Notes: a model not told the origin generated them from the sequence alone. 64,000 nt of DNA from Clostridium sp. CF012 (GCF_018861755.1 NZ_JAHLEF010000005.1:124001-188000), one strand, 5' to 3'. Shown: positions 23,820 to 33,250, numbered from the stretch's first letter. Numbers and translations: made by a program.

Positions 23820-26800
23820 CTACTTATATATATCCGAGAATTCTATGGATAAATTCCCTTCACAGTTTGTTTCAAATACCTCTTTATTTTTAAGATTATT
23901 ATCTTCTTGCGTCTTATCAACTATTTTAGCTGGCAGTGTTATAATAAATTCGCTTCCCTTTCCTTCAATACTATTTGCATGAATTTCTCCATCGTGCATT
24001 TCTACAAGAGACTTTACTAAGGCTAGTCCTATTCCGCTACCTTCATTCTGTCTTGATGTAGATTTATCAATTTGTGCAAACCGCTCAAAAATAAATCCTA
24101 ACTTATCTTTTGGAATTCCTATACCTGTATCCTTTATGGATATTTCAATAAAATCACCTTTATCATGTATATTAACTAGAATACTTCCATTCTCCTCTGT
24201 AAATTTAACTGCATTAGATAATAAGTTCAACATAATTCTTTCTATTTTTTCTTCATCAAATGCAATTCTCTTTTCCTCTATATCAGTATCAAATATAAGG
24301 GTTATACCATGGTTTTTTATATACTCAGCTACAGATTGTGATATTTCCTCTACAACATAAACTATGTCTCCATTTTTTAAGTGAAGGCTTATGTAATCTG
24401 CCTCTATTTTAGTTGTGTCTATTATATTGTTTATAAGTCTAAGTAACCTTAGGGAATTTTGATTCATGATATTGATATAATATTTTATCTTTTCATCCCC
24501 TAGTTTTTTTGAACCATCAAGGGATCTTATTAGTTGTATTGTACTGCAAATTACATTTAGAGGAGTTCTAAGTTCATGTGACAAATTAGCAAAAAATTCC
24601 GTTTTGACCTTGTCATATGCCATAAGCTCTTCAACCCGTTTACTAGTTTCGGCACTTTTTATGCTAAGTTCCTTAACTTGGTTTTTAGCTATTCCAAGCT
24701 CATGTACTAAGGATAATGCTTGTTTCACTGAATGCTTTAAGGTTATCAGTGTATTTATTCTACACAGCAGTTCATGAAAATTAAAAGGCTTCCTTAAATA
24801 ATCATTTGCCCCACATTCAAAGGATATAACCAAGTGCTCTAGGCTACTATCTGCAGTCATAATTAAAACTGGAAGTTCAAAAATAGATTGCTTTTCCCTA
24901 ATCTTCTCACATACCTTATAACCTAAAATATCTGGCATCATCATATCAAGAATTACTAAATCTAAATCTGAATTCTCTTCTACTATTCTCAATGCGTCCA
25001 AACCGGAGGACGCTTCTAATACTTCATATGTGTCATTTGACAGATAATTTTTTAATACCTTACGATTAACATACTCATCATCAACTATTAAAATTCTATA
25101 TTTATCAATGCTTGTTGGTTTTATATTTTCATTTATAATTTTTCTACCATGCTCGAGTGATATGCTTACTAAGTTAGGCTTTAGATCTAAGTTCTTTGGA
25201 TATTCGGCTAGTGTTTCTCCCCTCTCCGCAATATCTTTATTAAATAGCCTTTCATGAGGATTAATCTGTAGGTCTTCTTCAGTGCATAATGGGATAGTAA
25301 AAACAAACTCGCTTCCTTTTCCTATTACTGAAGAAACTACTATAGTACCACCCTGTATTTGAATAAGTTCTTTAGTTACATAGAGTCCTACTCCAGTGCC
25401 ACCATACTTTTGTGGAATTCCTTCTACCTGCTCATATCTATCAAAGATTTTATGAAGCTCCTGCTGTGGAATTCCTATTCCGGTATCCGCAACAGAGATC
25501 TCGAGAAAAGAATTTTTTACGGCATAGGATAATATTATTTTTCCTTCATGTGTGAATTTTATAGCATTACCCAGTAAATTATATAGAATTTGCAATATCC
25601 TGTCTTCATCTCCAAATACATAAGGTGCGTTTTTGTCTATATTGTTAATAAAACCAACATTTTTATTATTTAGAGATATTCTACTGAATTTTATTACCAT
25701 TTCTACCACATTACTTAGATTAACTGGCTTTCTATGTAATACGATTTCATTATTTTTAAGCTTAGAAAATGTCATCATATCATTGACCAAGTTAGATAAC
25801 CTTTTAGCACTAGAGTTCACCAAAAATAGCTCCTCTCTAAGCTCTACATCTAAATTACCACCTTTATTATTCACTATCCCTTCAGTTAAACCTATTATTC
25901 CGTTCAATGGAGTTTTTAGTTCATGAGAAGTTACAGCTAGAAAATCATCTTTTAAATCATTTAAAGACTTAAGCCTAGCACTAATATTTTCTACATTAGA
26001 AAGCTCGTCAGCTTGACGCTTTGCTAAAACATAATAATTGACAATAATAAATATTAATATGCCAAGGGATGCAAAAGAATCAGTAATTATGATACTGTAC
26101 TCATACAAGATATCGTTAATTCTTGTAATAAATAATGCAAATAGCCCTACCACAACTATGTAGTCAGTTTGTCCCCTCTGTATATATTTTTTAGAGATTT
26201 TATACATCATATAAAGTATTGATAGAAGAGCAAATACCTCAAAAGGTGCTATAAAGTATAAGTAATACTCAAATGGTATAAAAATTACAATTAATGTATA
26301 AATTGAAGCTAAGTAATTTGATGCTTTAACTAACCTACGTGATATTAATTTTTCGTATGAATTATATATAAACAAAATAATAAATGGAATGTACGAATAA
26401 AAAGTCCATATTTTTATTTTTCGTGAAAGCATAAAACTAAAATGTGGCGATAATGTAATTAAGAAACCTTCACCAAGAAATAATATTCTAATGGCAATGA
26501 TCACGCTAATTATTGCAAAATATAATTGAGCCTTGTCCTTTCTTCTATTAATAAATACTCCAAAACTATATATAGCAGCCATAATGGTACATCCAAAAAG
26601 AATTAAACTGAAAGCTAACTTTTTCTCTCTCATAGCTGTAACTTCTTCTGATTTGCCCAATACTAATGTATCTATATATCCGTATTTATTATAAAAATTA
26701 CTAACGCGAAGCACTAAATATGTTTCCCCCTTTTCTAAGTAAAAGGACCCAATAGCTGGGTTTAATTGTGGTGTCATTTCATTTTTAGTTTTGCCCACCT

Positions 26801-27224
26801 GACCAACAGAGGATATTAATCTATTGTCCGCCCATAGTTCATATGCACTTTGGATAAAATCTATGTTTACTGAATAAAGTTCCTCCGTATCATCCATAAG
26901 TAACTTTATTCTGTATGTACAATACCCCTGTTCACCAAAGATGCCTGGTAAATGTTCGTAGCCAAGATTTGCTTTTTTATCACTTAGAAAATCCTCAGGT
27001 AAAAGTAATTTATTATTATAAAACTCCCACTCTCCATTAAGTTTTATCATTCCATCCTTTTTAAAATCCCAATCCCTTAAGTCTAGTACCCCTTTCACTG
27101 CAACGGGTATGTTCTTTTGTGTATGACTAATTTCACTACTCGCTTTAATAATTGTAACAAGAATAATTAAAGTTAACGATAGTAAAATAAATATTTTAAT
27201 TTTATGTGACTTAATTTTCGCCAT
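23820..27224 (-). CDS. Hybrid sensor: 7TMR-DISM, kinase, receiver, second kinase
   Basis: This 1134-residue membrane protein has an N-terminal helix, an extracellular jelly-roll domain of the 7TMR-DISM type (LRDWDFKKDGMIKLNGEWEFY, about 47-190), seven transmembrane helices (about 200-400), a first HisKA/ATPase pair (SHELKTPLNG; GGTGVGLYV), a receiver domain (DLVILDMMMPDILGYKVCEKI) and a second HisKA/ATPase pair (SHELRTPLNV; GSGIGLALV). Both phospho-histidines and the receiver Asp are intact. It has no DNA-binding or Hpt domain, so its output partner is elsewhere. Its position next to the GH112/AraC locus suggests, but does not prove, carbohydrate sensing: DISM domains resemble carbohydrate-binding modules. 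Confidence 0.87.
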   Translation of the reverse strand: MAKIKSHKIKIFILLSLTLIILVTIIKASSEISHTQKNIPVAVKGVLDLRDWDFKKDGMIKLNGEWEFYNNKLLLPEDFLSDKKANLGYEHLPGIFGEQGYCTYRIKLLMDDTEELYSVNIDFIQSAYELWADNRLISSVGQVGKTKNEMTPQLNPAIGSFYLEKGETYLVLRVSNFYNKYGYIDTLVLGKSEEVTAMREKKLAFSLILFGCTIMAAIYSFGVFINRRKDKAQLYFAIISVIIAIRILFLGEGFLITLSPHFSFMLSRKIKIWTFYSYIPFIILFIYNSYEKLISRRLVKASNYLASIYTLIVIFIPFEYYLYFIAPFEVFALLSILYMMYKISKKYIQRGQTDYIVVVGLFALFITRINDILYEYSIIITDSFASLGILIFIIVNYYVLAKRQADELSNVENISARLKSLNDLKDDFLAVTSHELKTPLNGIIGLTEGIVNNKGGNLDVELREELFLVNSSAKRLSNLVNDMMTFSKLKNNEIVLHRKPVNLSNVVEMVIKFSRISLNNKNVGFINNIDKNAPYVFGDEDRILQILYNLLGNAIKFTHEGKIILSYAVKNSFLEISVADTGIGIPQQELHKIFDRYEQVEGIPQKYGGTGVGLYVTKELIQIQGGTIVVSSVIGKGSEFVFTIPLCTEEDLQINPHERLFNKDIAERGETLAEYPKNLDLKPNLVSISLEHGRKIINENIKPTSIDKYRILIVDDEYVNRKVLKNYLSNDTYEVLEASSGLDALRIVEENSDLDLVILDMMMPDILGYKVCEKIREKQSIFELPVLIMTADSSLEHLVISFECGANDYLRKPFNFHELLCRINTLITLKHSVKQALSLVHELGIAKNQVKELSIKSAETSKRVEELMAYDKVKTEFFANLSHELRTPLNVICSTIQLIRSLDGSKKLGDEKIKYYINIMNQNSLRLLRLINNIIDTTKIEADYISLHLKNGDIVYVVEEISQSVAEYIKNHGITLIFDTDIEEKRIAFDEEKIERIMLNLLSNAVKFTEENGSILVNIHDKGDFIEISIKDTGIGIPKDKLGFIFERFAQIDKSTSRQNEGSGIGLALVKSLVEMHDGEIHANSIEGKGSEFIITLPAKIVDKTQEDNNLKNKEVFETNCEGNLSIEFSDIYK

Positions 27225-27508
27225 GAATTAGCTCCTTTAATATTTGTACTTATAGTGTGTTTTGCAACTATACAATCACATATATAATAACATAAAATAG
27301 CAGTTTATATACCAAATATACTATAAATGTCTTACATTTGATAAATACCAACAAAATTCCACACCTAATGACATGATTTTTGCATCTTCAGATAATAGTA
27401 TATAACAGCTATAGAAAATTCAAATAGTTAATGCTTTACTTATCAGAAAACTATATTAGCATCTTTTGTCGGAATATGATAAAATTTTTCTGTTTGGGAG
27501 GGGTTATT

Positions 27509-28894
27509 ATGAAAAAATTTACAAAACTTACGTTGGCTACCCTTATTACTGTAACTACTGCAATGTCTTTTATTGGGTGTTCAAGTAATAAAGAGGTAAA
27601 AAAAGCCACAACTGATAATAATGTATCAGGGATTAAAGTTATAAGTACTAAAGATTTAAAAGACAAACTAGTTAACAAGGACTGGATAGTAGTGGATACA
27701 AGAGCAAATGACGCATTTAATGGTTGGAAACTAGATGGGGTCATTCGAGGTGGACACATTAAAGGTGCTACGGATTTTTCTGCTAACTGGTTAAAAGCAG
27801 AAGATAAAGAAAAGGATAAAATTTTAGAAAGTGCTTTAAAAACAAAGAATATTTCAGAAGGTAAAAATGTTGTACTCTACGATGCAAATGGAAAAGATGC
27901 ACAGGCCGTTGCAACATACTTAAAGCAAAAGGGAATAATAAATATTTATACATATGACGTTAAACAGTGGGCTGCTGATAATAGCCTTCCAATGGAAAAC
28001 TATGCAAACTATCAAATGTTAGTTCCACCATCCTTTGTTAATGACTTAGTTAATGGTAAAAAACCAGAAACCTATACTAATGATAAATACAAAATTTTCG
28101 AGGTTGCCTGGGGCGTCGAGTCTAAAGATGAAGATTACAAAAAAGGACATATAAAAGGTGCAGTGCATATAAATACAGATGAAATAGAATCTGCTCCACT
28201 TTGGAGTATTAACTCTGATGCTGCTCTTCAAACATTTGCAGAAAAAAACGGATTAACACCAGATACAACAGTTGTTCTTTACGGACCCGACCCAATGGCA
28301 TCCTTTAGAATTGCTGCAATAGCAAAGTATATTGGCGTTAAGGATGTTAGGGTTTTAAATGGCGGAACAGCTGCTTTTAGAGATGCTGGTTATGAAACAG
28401 AAACAATTTCTAATCCTAAAAAACCCGTAAGCTCTTTTGGCGCTATTGTACCAGTAAATAAGGGATATATAGTAGACATAAACAGTGCAAAAGAAATATT
28501 AGCGGATAAAACCAGTAGTAAGCTAGTAGATGTAAGAAGCTGGGATGAGTATACTGGCAAGATATCTGGCTACAGTGATTTAAAATTCATGGGAAGACCA
28601 GCAGGCTCTACATGGGGCCATGCAGGTAGCGACCCAAATCATCTGCAAGATTATAGAAATATAGATAACACAATGCGTAATAAAGACGAAATACTAGCTA
28701 TGTGGAAGGAGCAAGGAATTACTCCAGATCAAAGACTTTCCTTCTTCTGTGGTTCTGGTTGGAGAGCCGCCGAAGTTCTAACTTATGCTGATGTAATGGG
28801 ACTAAAAAATATTTCATTATACAGCAATGGATGGTATGAATGGAGTGCCAGCCCTAAAAACCCTGTAGAAAAAGGTGAACCAAAAGCTAAATAA
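27509..28894 (+). CDS. Lipoprotein with three rhodanese domains
   Basis: This 461-residue exported lipoprotein has a signal peptide with lipobox FIGC (Cys about 24) and three rhodanese domains. Domain 1 (about 45-165) has Asp at the active-site position (VVLYDANGKDA) and domain 2 (about 180-305) has Gly (VVLYGPDP), so both appear catalytically dead. Domain 3 (about 325-450) has the catalytic loop FFCGSGWRA with Cys. It probably acts as a thiosulfate:cyanide-type sulfurtransferase on the outer membrane face. GGGAGGGG at 27495-27502 supports ATG at 27509. Monocistronic. Confidence 0.85.
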   Translation: MKKFTKLTLATLITVTTAMSFIGCSSNKEVKKATTDNNVSGIKVISTKDLKDKLVNKDWIVVDTRANDAFNGWKLDGVIRGGHIKGATDFSANWLKAEDKEKDKILESALKTKNISEGKNVVLYDANGKDAQAVATYLKQKGIINIYTYDVKQWAADNSLPMENYANYQMLVPPSFVNDLVNGKKPETYTNDKYKIFEVAWGVESKDEDYKKGHIKGAVHINTDEIESAPLWSINSDAALQTFAEKNGLTPDTTVVLYGPDPMASFRIAAIAKYIGVKDVRVLNGGTAAFRDAGYETETISNPKKPVSSFGAIVPVNKGYIVDINSAKEILADKTSSKLVDVRSWDEYTGKISGYSDLKFMGRPAGSTWGHAGSDPNHLQDYRNIDNTMRNKDEILAMWKEQGITPDQRLSFFCGSGWRAAEVLTYADVMGLKNISLYSNGWYEWSASPKNPVEKGEPKAK

Positions 28895-28899
28895 GAAAA

Positions 28900-28940
28900 A
28901 CACAAAAGGGCATATTTAAAATATTGCCCTTTTATGTTAT
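28900..28940 (+). terminator. Intrinsic terminator of rhodanese gene
   Basis: Stem AAAAGGGCA-TATT / AATA-TTGCCCTTTT, ending in TTTTATGTT, follows the stop codon closely. Confidence 0.75.
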
Positions 28941-28980
28941 ATTTTAATAGAAAACACAATATAATAAGAAGGTGCATCAT

Positions 28981-29433
28981 ATGAAAAATTCTACAAACAC
29001 AATTTTCAAAAGAATAATTTCCCTGTTACAAGTACTTATCTTAGTTCCACCTTTGATGTTACAATACCTATCAGATCGAAAAATGGGACTCATGAGATAT
29101 TTAGTTTTTAAAAAAGATGTGTTCTCAAAAGAAATTTTCACTTCTAACATAACATTCACATACATTATCCTCTTAATTTTAGGAACTATTTTTTGTATTG
29201 TTTTTATAATATATACTTTTACTAAAAAATTAAATAGTTCACTTCTAAAACCTATAATTACCCTTTTTATATGGAATTTAATCTCCATATTATATGTATT
29301 TTCTTATAAATTTCAATTACTTCTATCTTATCACTTTTTCTTAATAGCTTTTTTTATAATTATAGCTCTACAGTATATAAAAATAATTTTAATGACACTA
29401 TATAATAAAGCAACAAAAAAAATGATTTTTTAA
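28981..29433 (+). CDS. Hypothetical integral membrane protein, 150 aa
   Basis: This protein has four hydrophobic segments (about 13-30, 52-75, 84-105 and 112-135) and a short positively charged C-terminus. The ATG at 28981 follows GAAGGTG; a GTG at 28972 lies inside that site and is less likely. I do not recognise the family. It stands alone between the rhodanese and CorC-type genes, and no partner is implied. Confidence 0.65.
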   Translation: MKNSTNTIFKRIISLLQVLILVPPLMLQYLSDRKMGLMRYLVFKKDVFSKEIFTSNITFTYIILLILGTIFCIVFIIYTFTKKLNSSLLKPIITLFIWNLISILYVFSYKFQLLLSYHFFLIAFFIIIALQYIKIILMTLYNKATKKMIF

Positions 29434-29573
29434 CTAGTGATTGACTTAAAATAAATGTATTTGAATACAATATAATACAATATTTTAAAATATTAATGAT
29501 AAATTTATTTAAATATCCCTCAATTTATGGTATACTTTTTCTTAGGTTATATCTTAAGGAGTGTGAACATATT

Positions 29574-30818
29574 ATGGACCCCGATGGTACGTGGCAAATT
29601 ATATCTTTAGTAATTTTATTAGCATTTTCAGCATTTTTCTCTGCTTCAGAAACTGGTTTGATGACTTTAAGCAAAATCAGGTTAAGGCATATGGTGGATT
29701 CAGAAATTAAAGGTGCTAATCGAGTTAGTAATTTACTTAAAAACCCAAGCAAGCTTCTAGGCGGGATCTTGGTAGGAAATAACATTGCTAATATTGGTGC
29801 ATCTGCACTGGCAACTTCCTTGGCAATTAAATATTGGGGAGACTCAGGAGTAGGTATTGCTACTGCCGTAATGACAATTCTAGTATTAATTTTCGGTGAA
29901 ATTACACCAAAGTCAATAGCAGCCCAAAATTCTGAAAAAATTGCTTTAAAAGTTGCGAGGCCACTAAGTATAATTACCTTCATTTTAAATCCAATTGTTG
30001 TAGTATTAATTTATATAACAAATACATTTGTAAAAATACTCGGTGGAGAACCCAATAAACAAAAACCTTTTATTACTGAAGAAGAATTAAAAACTATAGT
30101 TAGCGTAAGCCATGAAGAAGGTGTTTTAGAAGGCGAAGAAAAGCAAATGATCTATAATGTTTTTGAATTTGGAGATTCACAGGCAAAAGATGTTATGACG
30201 CCAAGGACTGATATGATTGTGGCAAATGTAACCTCCACTTATGAGGAACTCATAAGAATTTTTAAACAAGAACAATTTTCTAGAATTCCTATATATCAAG
30301 ACACTATTGATAATATTATTGGAGTTTTATATCTTAAGGATTTAATTTTCTTCGAAAATGAAATAGAAGAATTTACTATAGAGAAACATATGCGTGTACC
30401 ATACTTTACCTATGAATTTAAAAGTACTGTGGATTTATTTGCTGACATGCGTTTAAAAAGAGTGCCTATAGCAATTTTATTAGATGAATATGGTGGTACT
30501 GCTGGACTTGTAACAATTGAAGATTTAGTAGAAGAAATTGTTGGTGACATAGACGATGAATATGACGACGATACAGATCAAATTGAAGTTGTCAAAGAAG
30601 ATGAATTTATTGTTGCTGGTAATACTAGAATAAACATGGTTAATGAAATGATAGGATTAAATATAGAGTCAGAGGATTTTGATACCATAGGTGGATTTGT
30701 TACAGGAATACACGGACGACTTCCAAAAACAGGTGAGACAATAAATTATAACGATATAAAATTCATTATACAAAACACCAGTAGAAATCGTATAGTAAAA
30801 CTAAAAATTATAACTTAA
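29574..30818 (+). CDS. CNNM/CorC-type (HlyC/TlyC) membrane protein with CBS domains
   Basis: This 414-residue protein has an N-terminal DUF21 (CNNM) membrane domain with SASETGLMTLSKIRLRHM and GNNIANIGASALATSLA, a cytoplasmic CBS pair (VMTPRTDMI to VPIAILLDEYGGTAGLVTIE, about 220-340) and a C-terminal CorC/HlyC domain. The family handles magnesium or other divalent-cation homeostasis; the older haemolysin label is not supported by function. AAGGAG lies 12 bases before the ATG at 29574, somewhat far, but no better start is available. It ends with its own terminator. Confidence 0.87.
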   Translation: MDPDGTWQIISLVILLAFSAFFSASETGLMTLSKIRLRHMVDSEIKGANRVSNLLKNPSKLLGGILVGNNIANIGASALATSLAIKYWGDSGVGIATAVMTILVLIFGEITPKSIAAQNSEKIALKVARPLSIITFILNPIVVVLIYITNTFVKILGGEPNKQKPFITEEELKTIVSVSHEEGVLEGEEKQMIYNVFEFGDSQAKDVMTPRTDMIVANVTSTYEELIRIFKQEQFSRIPIYQDTIDNIIGVLYLKDLIFFENEIEEFTIEKHMRVPYFTYEFKSTVDLFADMRLKRVPIAILLDEYGGTAGLVTIEDLVEEIVGDIDDEYDDDTDQIEVVKEDEFIVAGNTRINMVNEMIGLNIESEDFDTIGGFVTGIHGRLPKTGETINYNDIKFIIQNTSRNRIVKLKIIT

Positions 30819-30830
30819 TATAAGAAATGA

Positions 30831-30871
30831 AATGCACAACACCTAATATTATTGGGTATTGTGTTTTTTTA
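30831..30871 (+). terminator. Intrinsic terminator of CorC-type gene
   Basis: Stem ACAACACCTAATA / TATTGGGTATTGTGT with wobble pairs, followed by seven T, lies soon after the stop codon. Confidence 0.8.
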
Positions 30872-30899
30872 TTGAAAAATATAAAACACCTTTTTAAAA

Positions 30900-30951
30900 G
30901 TGACTAATAAGTGTACTAGTTATTTTTTCAAATGATTAATAAGTATATTAG
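30900..30951 (+). repeat. Two 20-bp direct repeats upstream of the 63-aa gene
   Basis: GTGACTAATAAGTGTACTAG at 30900-30919 and ATGATTAATAAGTATATTAG at 30932-30951 agree at 16 of 20 positions and start 32 bases apart, close to three helical turns. They lie about 105-155 bases before the small downstream gene and could be a tandem operator. Confidence 0.5.
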
Positions 30952-31054
30952 GGTTTTAATTAGTTAAAACTATAGGTGTAATAAAGCAATTAAATTTTAT
31001 TAAATTGCAATCTATCTTATAAAAATAAAAATAAAAATTAAAGGAGGGTTTATA

Positions 31055-31246
31055 ATGAATAAGTTCCAAGGAATGGTGGAAGATGTAATGGACTCAATAG
31101 AAGAATCAAATTCTTTTAAATGTGAAACACGAAGTGATTTAAAAAAAGTAGCTAAAGCACTAGTTGAAACCAAAGGAACTATACCGGATTTTGAAAAGTA
31201 TGATTTAGCTTCAAAACATTGGAAGAGTGCTAAGAAATTTATTTAA
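31055..31246 (+). CDS. Hypothetical protein, 63 aa
   Basis: This is a short, soluble, Lys/Glu-rich helical protein (MNKFQGMVEDVMDSIEES...) without signal peptide or known motif. The ribosome binding site AAAGGAGGG is excellent and a perfect terminator follows, so this is very likely an expressed single gene. I do not recognise it. Two direct repeats upstream may regulate it. Confidence 0.7.
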   Translation: MNKFQGMVEDVMDSIEESNSFKCETRSDLKKVAKALVETKGTIPDFEKYDLASKHWKSAKKFI

Positions 31247-31288
31247 CCATGCTTATTAAGCAAAACACAGTAAAGTTAATAGCTTTTT

Positions 31289-31333
31289 AAAAATACTTAA
31301 AGTTGGCTATTAAAGCAACTTTAAGTATTTTAT
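31289..31333. terminator. Bidirectional terminator
   Basis: A perfect 16-bp stem (AAAATACTTAAAGTTG and its reverse complement) with a ten-base loop separates the convergent 63-aa and DEAD-box genes. Confidence 0.9.
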
Positions 31334-31381
31334 CATTTAATTATTCTGTAAAATGAATTATTTATTATGCAATAAAACCCA

Positions 31382-32488
31382 CTATAAAATCATTCTAGGA
31401 ATTTGACCTTTTATTTTCTTTTCTATAGCATCTAAAATAAATTTATCCTTCGGAGCTGCAAATAAATATGTAAATCCCTCTTCTCCAGCTCTTCCAGTTC
31501 TTCCTATGCGATGTATATAGCCTTCAGCAGTTTCTGGTATATCGTAATTATAAACATGACTAACTCCGTTTATATCAAGCCCTCTAGCTGCAACATCTGT
31601 AGCAATTAAATACTGTATATCACACCTTTTAAATTCTTTCATTATTTTTTCTCTTTTTGCCTGAGTTATATCTGAATGTAGCTTTTTACAATTATAACCC
31701 TTTTTATAAAGAGCCATCTCAAGGTCATCAACTCTTCTTTTAGTTCTACAAAAAATGATAGCCATAAATGGATTATCTTTATCTAAAACCCTGCATAAAT
31801 CTTCTTGTTTTCTTCTATCTGTGGTTTCTATTAAAAATTGTTTTATATTTTTAAGAGTTGTCTCTTCTTTTTTAACGATTACTTCTATAGGGTCATTCAT
31901 ATACTTATATGCCATCTTTTTCACATCTGAACCCATAGTTGCTGAAAAACATAGCGTCTGTCTGTTTTTCGGCGTTTTTTCTATTATATCTTCAATATCG
32001 TTTTTAAATCCCATAAGCAGCATTTGATCTGCCTCATCTAATACTAATGTCTTAAGCTTATCAAGTTTTATCGTACCTCGCCCTAGATGATCTATTAATC
32101 TTCCTGGAGTTGCAATTACTAGGTGAATATTTCCCTTTAGCTTTTTTAGTTGTACCCCTATATCCTTACCACCATAAGCAGCCAAGATATTTAAGTTTTT
32201 ACCTTCAGAAAGTTTCTTAGCTTCACTGGTTATCTGTATTGCAAGTTCTCTTGTAGGTGTCACTATTAATCCTTGAATTGTATTTATATCAGCCGACATA
32301 TTATCAAACATTGGAAGTAGAAACGCAAGCGTCTTACCTGTACCTGTTTGTGCCTCCGCTATAACATCTTTACCATCCTTTATTAATTGGATACTTTGTT
32401 CTTGAATTGGAGTTGGGTCAATTATCCCTTGAATTTTGAGCATGCTTAGAATATCATCCTTAAGCCCTAGTTTTTTAAATTTTATCAT
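31382..32488 (-). CDS. DEAD-box ATP-dependent RNA helicase
   Basis: This 368-residue helicase consists of the two RecA-like domains only. Visible motifs: Q motif (PTPIQEQSI), motif I AEAQTGTGKT (44-53), Ia PTRELAIQ, Ib TPGR, II DEAD in VLDEADQML, III SAT, IV-V (FCRTKRRVDDL; ATDVAARGLDI) and VI HRIGRTGRAG. It lacks the C-terminal RNA-binding tail of DbpA or CshA, so the specific role (ribosome assembly, mRNA decay or cold adaptation) cannot be set. Monocistronic on the minus strand. Confidence 0.92.
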   Translation of the reverse strand: MIKFKKLGLKDDILSMLKIQGIIDPTPIQEQSIQLIKDGKDVIAEAQTGTGKTLAFLLPMFDNMSADINTIQGLIVTPTRELAIQITSEAKKLSEGKNLNILAAYGGKDIGVQLKKLKGNIHLVIATPGRLIDHLGRGTIKLDKLKTLVLDEADQMLLMGFKNDIEDIIEKTPKNRQTLCFSATMGSDVKKMAYKYMNDPIEVIVKKEETTLKNIKQFLIETTDRRKQEDLCRVLDKDNPFMAIIFCRTKRRVDDLEMALYKKGYNCKKLHSDITQAKREKIMKEFKRCDIQYLIATDVAARGLDINGVSHVYNYDIPETAEGYIHRIGRTGRAGEEGFTYLFAAPKDKFILDAIEKKIKGQIPRMIL

Positions 32489-32538
32489 TCTTATTTACCT
32501 TTCTATTTTAAACATATTTTTATAAATTTATTATACCA

Positions 32539-32601
32539 TTGGTGCCACCCACGTGGCAAGTGGCATGTTATAGATGCCACTTGCCACGTGGGTGGCACCA
32601 A
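32539..32601. repeat. Perfect 28-bp GC-rich inverted repeat
   Basis: Two exactly complementary 28-base arms (starting TTGGTGCCACCCACGTGG) with a seven-base loop lie in the intergenic space upstream of the DEAD-box gene. The arms are much richer in GC than the surroundings and contain an internal CCACGTGG palindrome. A degenerate relative lies at 57073-57098. It looks like a copy of a dispersed repeat rather than an ordinary terminator, though it could also stop transcription. Confidence 0.8.
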
Positions 32602-32602
32602 C

Positions 32603-32640
32603 AAAAACAACCAATCCATTTGGATTGGTTGTTTTTGTTA
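32603..32640 (-). terminator. Intrinsic terminator of lipoprotein gene
   Basis: Stem AAAAACAACCAATCC / GGATTGGTTGTTTTT with a four-base loop lies about 35 bases after the lipoprotein stop on the minus strand. Confidence 0.85.
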
Positions 32641-32671
32641 TTTGTCTACTTTTAAAAATAGGCTATGTAAT

Positions 32672-33250
32672 TTATTTTTTTAATTCTTGAACTCCAGTAA
32701 CTTTACTTGTAGCATCCATTTTAAATGTAGATTTAGCTTCATCTGTAGTAAAATATACATTTCCTTCTACAATAGCATCTTTTAACTGAAAGTTGCTTGC
32801 TGAAACATAAAGGTCACCTTTGAAAGTTCCATGTTCTATACTGCCCATAGGACTTTTAAAAGTTAATTTTGGCGCAGTCAAAGTAAATCTAGCAGTTACT
32901 TTACGATCTGCATCTTGTGTGTATAAACCTATCTTACGTTGTATAACTTCTTTACCACTATCATCTTTTTTGCCGTTTTTAAACTCTCCATCAACTACAA
33001 GATCTTTTTCAATAGTTAAGTCCTTTAAAGTTGCAATAATCCATGTACCCTTACTGCTTATGGCATTTTCAAAAGCAGCTTCAGTATTTACTAATGATGC
33101 TGTTGTTACTACATCAGTTTTTGCTGGTGCTACAGCTTCAGTTTTTGCTGGTGCCGGTGTTGCTACAGGTTCTACTGCTTTTTTAGCGCCACATCCTGTT
33201 AATAAAGTAGCACCTATAGCCAATGTTAATATTATTCCTTTAATTTTCAT
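32672..33250 (-). CDS. Putative lipoprotein, 192 aa
   Basis: The signal peptide ends in the lipobox LTGC (Cys20), followed by an Ala/Pro/Thr/Lys-rich linker (about 25-50) and a beta-rich domain. In that domain short strands repeat as LKDLTIEKDLVVDGEF, SIEHGTFKGDLYVSASNF and LKDAIVEGNVYF, which suggests a small right-handed beta-helix. It is attached to the outer face of the membrane. I know no function. It stands alone with its own terminator. Confidence 0.72.
   Translation of the reverse strand: MKIKGIILTLAIGATLLTGCGAKKAVEPVATPAPAKTEAVAPAKTDVVTTASLVNTEAAFENAISSKGTWIIATLKDLTIEKDLVVDGEFKNGKKDDSGKEVIQRKIGLYTQDADRKVTARFTLTAPKLTFKSPMGSIEHGTFKGDLYVSASNFQLKDAIVEGNVYFTTDEAKSTFKMDATSKVTGVQELKK

Noticed and set aside
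30900-30951. Part of the upstream CorC-type terminator
   Set aside because: It lies beyond the T run of that terminator and consists of direct, not inverted, repeats.
32603-32640. Part of the 28-bp palindromic element
   Set aside because: It is a separate, AT-flanked hairpin with ordinary terminator shape for the lipoprotein gene.
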